DNA of 64,000 nucleotides from Amorphophallus konjac (lineage: Eukaryota > Streptophyta > Magnoliopsida > Alismatales > Araceae), in assembly GCA_022559845.1 (NCBI GenBank), contig JAHNEJ010001808.1, forward strand, positions 1 through 64,000. Direction: 5' to 3'. The notes beneath the pieces were generated by a model, which searched no databases, was not told the DNA's origin, and saw only the letters and a program-made list of their open reading frames with translations. The position numbers and the translations under genes were made by a program. This document shows positions 54,464 to 64,000 of this stretch, in pieces. The number at the start of each line of letters is the position of its first letter. Position 1 is the first letter of the stretch.

Positions 54464-57400
54464 ACTCTTCTACTTGCCGGCCAACCTCACATCCTTTACA
54501 AGGGGCATCCATCCCTGAGCCTCAATCAACTCACGTAGTCATATCCAACCGATTGCCACAAATTCGTCAGCTCCACGCCACGAACACTCCCATATCTGGC
54601 AAGCCGAACACCAGTAACACCACTGGACCAACTCTGGTCCCGACATGAACCTCCTATGAACCCAAATCCCATTCAGGAAATGGTACATCATAACCAGCCA
54701 CCCAAGGCCTCGCCTGCACATGGCTCTCACCATTCTTGATTCACCTCAAATGGCATCTTCTATCTATAAAAGTCCATCCGCCAACTATCAATTACTCGTC
54801 AACAAGAATCCTACTTGCACAACTTTCCCCTTACATGCTCCTTTACCAGGGCCAATAAGCTCTCTTAAAATCACAATAACGCATCTATTGACTCATACAC
54901 TAACCATCACCACTTCTCTAGTCGGTCCTCACTCGGGCACCACCTCCGATTCTGATCTTCACACCCACTCTACCCTCTCAGGGGAGCACGGTGAAACCAA
55001 ATGACAAGACTCCACAATCCTCGGTCCATATCAACTCTAGACTCAGACTTACAGGGAACTCCTCCCATGCTCCACAAGACCAAGGCTCTCATTCGACGAC
55101 ATCCCTCATGGAATCTCCTCACTCAAGTATCGTTCATTATACATTCTCATCAAAGGCTACACCTCCATTATTCCAAATGGACACCTACCAACCTCCGGCT
55201 CCGCTCTTACCACAAAGCCACAACACATAACCTTCGCAATCCGCAGCACATATCTCTAAGACAGACAAGTTCCGTCTTCTACCATAGCAACCTGATCGAT
55301 GATGCCGCAACCAATCTACATGGATCTCCAAATATCGCAGATCCTTGCCACAATTGGGTCCTCCCTGTAACATTCCAAACTCTTGGACTCAACTAGGTCT
55401 CTTCCAGTCATTATCACAGCTGACCACTCAGCTAGCCTCACCAGCCGCTCACAGCAACCAACTGGACCCACAATTCTTCTCTCTGTATTCACCTTTTCTG
55501 GATCCCAATTCTATCCCGAGGACACAACTTCCAACACAAGTCGAGCACCCAGCTTACTGACTCCGATCATCGCGTCCTCCCATCATACTATTTCTTTTGC
55601 GACCCCCAACTGGGTCCACCACCAAACACCTGACACCGCTTCCAACGAATGAATAGGGTAGTCATCCGTCACACTTGCCGTCACATTTCCCCAACTCTCT
55701 ATCTCGATGGTGCCACAGACCACAATGCCTAAAGCAATGGCATGACAATCGACATGGCTCACACGGCCAAAAAAATAATCTCACACCGAGAGAATGACCC
55801 TCTCCTTTGGTCAAAATCCTCCATCACTCTACCAAATCTCAGGAATCCTTCTGTTCCCTGCCATCACCACGATCCTAAACCTGTGGGTCATGGTCCCACC
55901 AGGCTTCCACTGCGCACTCTGCACAACACGTACAATTATCACAAATGATTCGGCATCCGCCTTCCAAACATTTCTCAACACAGCTGGCTAATTCCAAATA
56001 ACAGGGTGAGGAAAGCTCAAATACCTTGAACCCCAAGCACAGACTCTTCTCTTGATCCGTCAATCCTCCTGCAACACCGCAGGCTCCAATCCACAGCACG
56101 TCGGGGATCACATCTCTAGCCGTGAATTCTCGCAAGCATAGCCCAACTGGTACTCATCCTTCCATAAAAATGCCAACACACCCTTATGCATCATGGGATG
56201 AGCATAACGTCTCACGGGAAGTCGCACTGCCAAAACATAGAACACATCTCGCACGGACTCCTAGGCATACAAGAGGAGGCCAACCAATCCGAATACGTGA
56301 TGCGAGACAACGAAACTTTAACCAAAATGCAATTCTCTCCAACCAAGGAGATGCCAATATACCTTCCACAAAGCGGGAGATTTTCGACGGTTGACCCGAC
56401 CTTGAATCTCACACATGTTGGGAACCTCACCATCCAGCACCAAGAAAAACCATCGCTACCATCAAGTTAGCTTCTCCGACAACACTTACCAAGTGTCCCG
56501 CTGGACCAAACTAATAGCATTTCTAAGCACACTATTTCAACTAGCCAGACAGCGACTCACCACTCCTCGAGCACTAACTCTGCTGATCGCCAGCAACACT
56601 TTGCCATAGCGGTTGAGCTAGCCTCTACCCCACGCTCCCTACCTATGCATGTCTCTGATCCTAGAGGCATCAACACGTCAAAACGCTTACCGAGAAGTGA
56701 AGAAATCACTAAAGACGGCAGGCTCGAAGACTGTACACTAACAACCTCATGACCTTATTCCCTCAAATCTGTCCTTGCTGACACTGACCCATACTCAATT
56801 CTCAGGTCCTTAAAATACCCATCTTCTGAGCTACTACTGTGCATACCACCATGCCCAGAACCACGGCATGAACCATGATTGGTACCTGCCAAAGCTTATC
56901 CTCAAGTCGCAAATCAGTCGTTGAACCTTCACGTCTCATCTACCACCTCGCTCGGCACAATCTAGTGCGGTGCATAATGGCCCCCAATTCCACAACTTGG
57001 GCCCCGAGCTAAGCCACCGCCATACTAACTCGAACCAAATCCAGAGCTAACACAGCCCATTCACGCATAGACGCGCATGACTTAAAACTTACTAGGACAT
57101 CTTTATCCATTCATGTCTCGAAATCCGCAATAATAATCGGGACTGACATGTCATCTCCGACGCCACAAAGCATGATGAGAAAGTCAGGATCGACCAATAA
57201 CAGCTCACCAAGAAGATCCTCCACTCATCCGAGCACTCTCTCTCGATCAAGGCATTCACTCCGCTACCTTAAACCACGACCTTGACACCTCGGGGGCTGG
57301 CTAAACCTCAAGCTGGGGTTTCCAAAATGACATTAACTCCATTGGAGTATGTTCACGTCCATCACGCAATTAACAATCCCCACCAGTCACCTGACCTCGA

Positions 57401-57702
57401 CGTTGATATCTCTAACGCTGCACCAAAGCTTGTACCTGTCGGCAAAACTTTGCCCAACTCAGCACAACCGGGACCACCACCACTGGGGAAGATGACTCCC
57501 TATCTTACTCCTAAGGCCCCCGCCGACACTCCGACAATAACCGAATCCGCCTTCTCAGTGCCAACACCGCGCACTCTAGCTCCCACGTGAGAAATAACAC
57601 GGTAAATAAACACAAAACCCTAAGCTAGCTGCCGACTGCATTGGACTTATGAACTCTGGAGCACTGCAACTATCTCAAATTCCTATGTACGTCCACACTC
57701 CT
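54464..57702 (-). other. T7 non-coding interior
   Basis: C-rich on the + strand, with several short chance ORFs but no gag, protease, RT or integrase motif on either strand. I see no tandem repeats of note. The few long open frames disagree with any known element protein. Confidence 0.6.
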
Positions 57703-57714
57703 GCTCTGATACCA
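57703..57714 (-). other. T7 primer binding site (initiator Met tRNA type)
   Basis: Minus strand TGGTATCAGAGC, 2 nt from the LTR at 57717. Confidence 0.9.
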
Positions 57715-57716
57715 AC

Positions 57717-60454
57717 TGTAAGGACCCAAGGTCTAGATACCGAGAATTACCCGATACTATTCGAATCATGGCCCGCCACTCACAAGTCGGAAGGCTCAGA
57801 AGCGTTGTTTAGATGTGTGGAGGTACATTGAAATTTAAAATGATACAGGAAATAACTACATAATTTAACTGTTTAAATAACATAAATAAATTATATTTTT
57901 AATTAAAAAATTAAATATAGAGTCCAATTCACTAAGTACAGTCTGCAGGGAAAGAAACGTACTCAAACGCCGAGTACACCTCTGGTACTGGCGAGCTGGC
58001 ACTACGAACCTCTGCGCTGCACCTCCGAACCTCGAGGAGGAACCACAACACCTAAAAAAGGGGGGTGAGCCTCATCTCATTGGCTCAATAGGGGTCCCGC
58101 AGATCCCCACCACGAAATAACGGTGGTAAACAGTAGCTATCAGAGCAAGAACAATAACAACAGTAGCAGTAGACGGCAGCGAAAACACTGCACTCTAAAC
58201 TACTCCTACGAGTAACGGAAAGTAAACCCCGACCTAACAGAAACCACGGGTATGCTACTGAGAAAGGAATCACGACACTCATGTCATGCTGGCCCGTCCT
58301 CTCCGACTAAGGCCACAGCCCCGACCACACAGTCAGGGGGTAAGGTCACGATCTCGCTATCGTGAACAAGACTCTGGCTACGGGTCGAACCCTCGACCTG
58401 AACGTCAGGAAAAGCTCACAGAAATCACCCAAAGAACCATGAAGAAACCCATCTTGTGTGATAGGAGAACTGCCCACTAGCGACAAGGCCAGATGCATCC
58501 TCCGACGACTTATACCGCAGCCTCAAGTGTCTCCCTACCTCGCCCCAGGCGGAAACTGAGACACCGAACACCAATAACCACAAAACAATGACTAGCTAGG
58601 GTCACACTCATCAGTGCACGTCACATGCCCCCAACTACGTGTTCACACACAGACCATCTACTTTAGGTCGGGTCCTCTAGCTAGTTTTCCCCCCAGTCGA
58701 ACTATGGCTGCAAAGGCAAGGGGCCCTACGGTAACCAACTTAAAAATCGTCCACTCTCGGGTCTAGCCTCCACCACTCCCAGGTAGGTCGGCAGCTACGT
58801 GCTCAGGTCAACTACGTCTAGTGGGAGGCTCACTTGAGGTAAAACTTTCAGTAGGAGAAACACTAAAGTACCAACGGGCTATGCACGCACCTGTCGTGAG
58901 TATCATAGAACATAGGGTGGCTCAGAGCCACAAGACTCAAGACGACTAGCTAGACTCGCTAATCCAATGACCGTAGAGTCACGCGACTCATCCCAAGGCC
59001 GTTGTACCATACGACACCATGCCGTCAAATTATCCTCGTCTAAGAGCTGGAAACCATGGTCAAAAGGACTCTTAAGGCGGCTCACAATCGCCGATCCATT
59101 CCCTCTCTAAGGGAGACTAAGAAGCTCCTAGCCCCTGGCTGGGTTATGGGACTCGCAGTTATTGGCCATACTCATGGTCCACACAAAAACCACTTTCCGA
59201 AGAAGCTAACATCATGCGGGGACAACCCTCCACACCTTCACCGATACACGGTGACTCGATCTAGCATAACTAGAAAGCCCAGAACACGTGGGGTCACCCT
59301 GACCCTCAAAATGACACATGCATGCTAATCGAGATAACATAATTCCTCTGGACACCCAAAAATATGGTCACGGTCCCCACGGGATGTTCAGGACATCCAC
59401 AGGGTCATAGGTCGACCAATGGGTCTCAACCGGGTCGACCGGAGCCCAAAATGGGCAAAGGAATAGCATTTTTGGTCGACCTACCCGCTAGGGTCGGTCG
59501 ACCTAAGGGGGGCAATCGACTAGACCCACAAGTGTAGCCCAGTTGCAGGTGGTCCTGGTCGGTTGACCGAACCGGCTGGGTCGGTCGACTAAACCAAAGT
59601 AGTTTGCCTTCCCATGGTGAACTCCCAATCGATCGACTAGCGACTGATTCCGGCGATGCAACCTCGAAACCCCACCCGAGGGGCTCGAATCCACACCCCA
59701 ATCACCCCGGGTGATGGGGAAAATATGGGGGAACCATTCCCCACCCTCTAAACTACCATGAGGGCCCAAACAAAATCTCAAAACATGATTGATTCGACGA
59801 ATCCCTCGCTCACCCTAAAATCATGTTTCTTAAGCCCCGTCGTGAAAGAAAGTCACCCTCGACCTCACCTCGGCCTACAAAACGTGAGGAAAGGGAACGC
59901 AAGGGCCAGAGATCCATCCTCCTGCCTCTCCCAATGATTACTCGCGCCGAGGACACCAATTCCACCCAAAAACGGCACTCGAACCCACGTCAGCTTTATG
60001 AACTCGCGAACGAGCCTCGCCGCGCCACCACCCTATTCCTCGCTCCATCCTTGCCGCTCGCCGCCCTATGTGCCTTGCCGCCTCGCCCACCTCAAGCTCC
60101 GTCGGCCGCCAAAGAAGAGAGGGAGAGAAAGAGAGAATCGAGAGGAGAGAGGAGAGAGGGAGAGAAATGAGAGAATGAGGAGAGAGCGGGTGAGGGTTGA
60201 TATAAATAGGAAAATATTTGGGGTTTTAAAATTTTAAAAAAATAACAAAATAGAGAAAAATCACCCCCATGATCCTTGAAAAATGTACAATGCCCCTGTA
60301 ACGTCCCGGAGCCCGAGATCACAACGGTTCACCCTACACGGGGATCCGAAGGCCCGGTAGCCAAAAATCTGATTTAATTATAAAACGTAATTTGGGACCC
60401 ACGAAAGCGCTCCGAAACTCACGGATTCTGATCCAAAAAATCCTGAGTGTTACA
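57717..60454 (-). repeat. T7 5' LTR
   Basis: Direct repeat of 48397-51096. TGTAAGGACCC...GTGTTACA. Retains the GGTCGACC array and the GA-rich tract before GATATAAATAGG. Confidence 0.93.
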
Positions 60455-60459
60455 GGCAC
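60455..60459. repeat. Target site duplication GGCAC (right of T7)
   Basis: Exact match to 48392-48396. Confidence 0.95.
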
Positions 60460-60734
60460 TGCATCTGGTCTATCTAGGGACCGTTCGTCCTATACTGTCA
60501 CTTCAATAATTCCAGCCGATGTACCATTTGAGACTGCAATCTATAATTGAGAAGGGTCCATTACACCTCTATTTCTCCCCGCCAAAACTAACAAGGGAGG
60601 ACTAACCTTAATTAGCATAACCTTTAGGATAATCTCCAAATTCTACACAACATCCTAGAGTCTTACGGCATGGTATGCAAGTCAGATGGTTATAGATAAT
60701 TTCAAATTTCATAACATGCTCTGATGGCAACAAC
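60460..60734 (-). pseudogene. gag (fragment): T6 gag N-terminus and leader, right of T7
   Basis: Resumes T6 after the T7 insertion. A degraded primer site GCTCTGATGGCA (+ strand 60719-60730; the canonical form is GCTCTGATACCA) lies 4 nt from the LTR start. No intact frame. Confidence 0.6.
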
Positions 60735-63322
60735 TGTGGCGCCCCTTCTTCGGATCTCATATCTAGTATCTAAGATCATCACATCATACACAATTCTTAT
60801 GAGATTGGAAATATCTACAAGGCACTACACGTCAAACCATCCATATAACCATTAAAACATAACCATGCCATTTTCATTTAATAAGAACACACTAATTTAC
60901 ATCATTTACAGTAATGTTTATCTTACAACTCTGAAGCTAAAATTTACATTCATTCACTTTCAAAAGGTTTTCTCCTACCCTAAATGTCTATGTAAATCCT
61001 GACATTTTCCCTAGATCAACCTCCAGCCTGGTCTCCTCTGAAGTCCTAAACTCTTATCAATTTCCTAAAAAAATAATTAAACTAAGCACATGAGTCTTAA
61101 AACTCCTCAGTAGACATCAAAACTAGTCAAATGTTTACTACATAATAAGCATTGCAAATCATATCATACTTCCCAACTAATTGCTATTCAACATGTTCTA
61201 AACATATAACATAAGTCAAATGAGCATACTTAATAGAACAGAACAGATATTGATCATATTTACAGAATTCACACTTGCTAAATTTTTAGATTTTCATATA
61301 TCTCGTAGAAAAAATTAGAGCATGTTCAGAACATTTACCAGGTCAGAGTTTATTTAGAACTCATATTGACAATCTTAATAGATCGAATCGTAAATGCAAC
61401 ACCCTTAACTCATATCATAAATTCATAATTACTTAAAATATATTGTGTATAGATTATGATTTACAAATCGAACATGCATCCAAACCATCATATATGGAGT
61501 CACACATTCCAAACTGTGCCACTCCTATGTCGACATATAGACAAATGATCTAAACATTGGGAGCATGTCGGCTTCGTCTATGTGCAGGACCAAGAGTAAA
61601 TACTCCACCATCCACTAGATCACTCTTGGGTCTGGCTCTGAATTTTTAAATAGTAGTCTATTTGTCCTTGGACCATAGATCGAGTCTCATTCTTGTAGTG
61701 GACGCTACCACAGGACACTCTCACGCCTCCTTAAGATGTCAATGTCTATGTGCTTCATATCTTATCAAACTTATTATTCCTCCTTACAACATTTCACATC
61801 TTACTAGTACATAAGGATATTGAGAATCAGATATCCTTAAATAAATTTTAACAAAATAATCCTCCAGTTAAGTCATAAAACTTTAAAATGACATATCAAC
61901 TTTTCTATTATTAGAAATAAGAATATAAACAATACAATTAAAGAATAACATGTGATCAATTTATCGTGTGCCTACCTTACATATTCTCAAATTCTATAAT
62001 TTTTCATATTCTTCTATATTCGTATCCTAAGTACCAAAATCTCGTTTCTCCCCCATTCGTATTTCTTCTTTTACTCAATTTTTCAATCTGTAAGTGTCTA
62101 TAAAGATTAAGTATAGCTTGCTTAAATAACTGTAGCATTCACCTCCATAGTATTTTACCCTTACTATCTCTACATAAAATAATTCCCATCAATATCATAG
62201 AATTAATATAATTTTAATTTCATTATCCTTAGTCAATATAACATTTTTCTCGATCACCACCGCATAAAGAAAATAAAAGGTTGACATTCCTACGTATAAT
62301 AATCCCAATAAGAGTAGTCTTGTAAATTTTATAAGTACTCCAATCCAAATACTTACTCCAATCTAAATACTACACAAGTCGCAAGGTTAAAAGATAAGTT
62401 TAAGAGCCATTTTGCACTACGTTAACCTCCTCTTGGAAGTCACCAGAAAAGCCACCTATTAACATATGCTTAATAATATTTTACACTGAACTTTTACATA
62501 GTGAGTGATAAAACTATAATTTTATTCGTCACCTAATTTCATATTTCTTATTTTTATGCTTAATAAAAATTTATAGATAATTAGATTATCTTTCCAAAGA
62601 CTCTAATATCTCATTCTGACATCTCTATGTGTAATTATCTTAATAAAGATAATTTCATAATTTATACAAGTTTTTAATCTCATTCTAATAGTTAATTATC
62701 ATCTATCTTTTATGATTTATCCTATCTATTGTCTATTTCTTCAATTTATCATCAATATATTACCTATCTATTCAAAATATTGAATATCTCTCCATTTTAT
62801 CATCTCTGTCTTCAAAATATCAAATATCCCTTCAATGTATTGTCTTTCAACTTCCAAGTTAGATGAAACTTAATCTATAATTTGAAGATTAGATGATATT
62901 CCGTCTAACTCTTCTGAATTAGATGATATTCCTTTTAACTCTTCTAAATTACATGATATTCAATCTAACTCTTCTAGATTAGATGATATTCCGTATAATT
63001 TCAATTTCGTCTGTTCTATTCAAAGCTCAATATTACCATCTGATACTGTACTCCGTTATTCGATATCTTGACTTATTAGACGGTAGAATCTCAAAAAGTG
63101 CTCAACACAAAAGTTGTAGATAATTGAGTTATCTTTTAAATGAATTTAATTTCACCTCATATGGATATTCCTACACAAAATTATACTATAAATAATATAT
63201 TCATCATTTAAAGTTACCAATTACACTTAATGGACCCAAATCCACTAAATGAGTTGACTTAATTAGCTCTTATCATGGATAATGTAATGCATTATTGGAC
63301 TTTCTGAAATCAAGGTGTTACA
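60735..63322 (-). repeat. T6 5' LTR (about 2.6 kb)
   Basis: TGTGGCGCCCC... to GGTGTTACA at 63322. Bounded on the left by the primer site and on the right by unrelated AT-rich sequence. AT-rich; contains four TTAGATGATATTCCGTCTAAC-like words at 62880-63000 (arms TTAGATGAT and CGTCTAA). No partner LTR in the window because T6 is truncated at 46100. Confidence 0.78.
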
Positions 63323-63480
63323 ATTTATGTAAGGCGTTCATTATTTGTAGCATAATTTTATGTAAAAATATCCAAATAAGATGAAATTGGGCTCATTGAA
63401 AAGATAATGCAATTACCTATAAATTTTCTATTGAGCACCTTTTGAGATTCTGTCATTTAATATGCTAGAAATGCCATATG
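63323..63480. other. AT-rich flank right of T6
   Basis: No feature seen. Confidence 0.5.
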
Positions 63481-64000
63481 ATGGAGTGTAGTGTTGGATG
63501 GAAGACTTAGACGATGAAAAGTTTAAGCGATGAACTTAGATGAACGAAGACTTAAACGATGGCTTTACAAATGAATTTAGATGATAGGATTAGACGATGG
63601 ATTTCAAGTGTTACAGAATTAGATGATGAACTTAGGCCGAAGGATTTAGACGGTGGCTTTACAAAATTGGACAATGGGCTTAGACGGTGGCTTTATAGAA
63701 TTGGAGGATGGACAAAGTTAGACGATGGGATTAGATAATTAATTTCAAGTGTTACATAATTAGATGATGGGCTTAGGCTAAAGGACTTAGACGATAATTT
63801 TACATAATTGGATGAAGGACTTAGATGGTGGCTTTACAGAATTGAACGATGAACTTAGACGGTGGCTTTATAGACTTGGATGATAGACAAAGTTAGATGA
63901 TGGACTTAGGTTTTACAAAATTGAATGATAGACAAAGTTAGACGATGGGATTAGATGATGGATTCCAGGTGTTATAGAATTGGACAATGGACATAGACAA
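63481..64000. repeat. Tandem array with TTAGACGATGG core, continues past the window
   Basis: Short TTAGACG(A/G)TGG words recur about every 20-45 bp inside a longer unit marked by TTTCAAGTGTTACA (63602, 63743) and TTCCAGGTGTTATA (63963), giving spacings of about 141 and 220 bp. Shared phrases include GGTGGCTTTA(C/T)A and ACAAAGTTAGACGATGGGATT (one base varies between copies). No coding content. Confidence 0.82.

Larger units (their letters stand above)
48397..60454 (-). mobile_element. T7: LARD-like non-autonomous LTR element with perfect target duplication
   Basis: LTRs 48397-51096 and 57717-60454 (2.70 and 2.74 kb) with TGTAA...GTTACA ends, GGCAC duplication on both sides, initiator-Met primer site at 57703-57714 next to the right LTR (so minus-strand orientation), and a tract before the left LTR reading TTTTTGTAAGGAGGGTAAGAC on the minus strand. 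The interior (51097-57716, less T8) is about 3.6 kb with no gag, RT or integrase motif. Known: long-LTR elements with non-coding interiors are called LARDs. LTR differences are frequent, mostly transitions, so it is old. Confidence 0.92.

Noticed and set aside
54430..57831. Several plus-strand ORFs of 60-130 codons in the T7 interior
   Set aside because: No shared motif, low-complexity Ser/Thr/Pro composition, and the element is on the other strand. Judged chance frames in C-rich DNA.
1..64000. tRNA, rRNA or host gene
   Set aside because: I saw no cloverleaf with A and B boxes, no rRNA-like stretch and no coding region that is not better explained as transposon sequence. A profile search could still find short ones.

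Overview
The window looks like repeat-dense, gene-poor DNA of a flowering plant, probably a eudicot with a large genome. I found no host gene, rRNA or tRNA. Nearly everything belongs to LTR retrotransposons, mostly Ty3/gypsy, that are nested, truncated and mutated. The plant call rests on plant-specific retrotransposon lineages (Tat and chromovirus types), plant mobile domain (PMD) genes, spliceosomal introns and a Tourist-like MITE.

Layout, left to right. T1 (1-17565, + strand) is a Tat-lineage element entered inside gag: gag tail, protease with G-patch, RT, RNase H, second archaeal-type RNase H, integrase, then about 9.5 kb carrying two genes in ANTISENSE (a PMD gene at 8192-11741 and a PMD/DUF7745-like gene at 12472-13903), a polypurine tract and one LTR. 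T4 (17566-22763, - strand) is a deleted gypsy element inserted in the protease of T5 (22764-24426, - strand). T3 (24427-35285, - strand) has two LTRs, a Tat-type gag and an unrecognised ORF but no pol. Its right end interrupts T2 (35286 to about 43690, + strand), a second Tat element of which the antisense gene pair and 3' LTR survive. Next come a Ty1/copia fragment (T9, 43725 to about 45230, - strand), a palindrome-rich AT-rich stretch (45231-46100), and the gypsy element T6 (46100-48396 and 60455-63322, - strand). T6 is split by the LARD-like element T7 (48397-60454, 5-bp target duplication GGCAC on both sides). T7 in turn contains a solo LTR, T8 (51473-54463). The window ends in an AT-rich tandem array (63481-64000).

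Three observations stand out. (1) The non-coding parts of the Tat elements carry arrays of short paired inverted repeats whose arms always contain a CpG. Each family has its own arm sequence, and in T1 and T2 the arrays lie at matching places: U3 of the LTR, upstream of each antisense gene, and intron 1 of the PMD gene. This suggests a shared cis-regulatory system. (2) The two T3 LTRs differ by a 261-bp segment with GT-AG ends, whose donor and acceptor are also recognisable in the LTR of T2. This suggests an intron inside the LTR, with one LTR descending from spliced RNA. (3) The two antisense genes occur in opposite order in T1 and T2.

The Tat elements are no longer autonomous as seen: pol and the antisense genes carry frameshifts and stops. 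Exon, LTR and domain boundaries were read by eye from splice consensus, direct repeats and family motifs. No alignment or database search was run.
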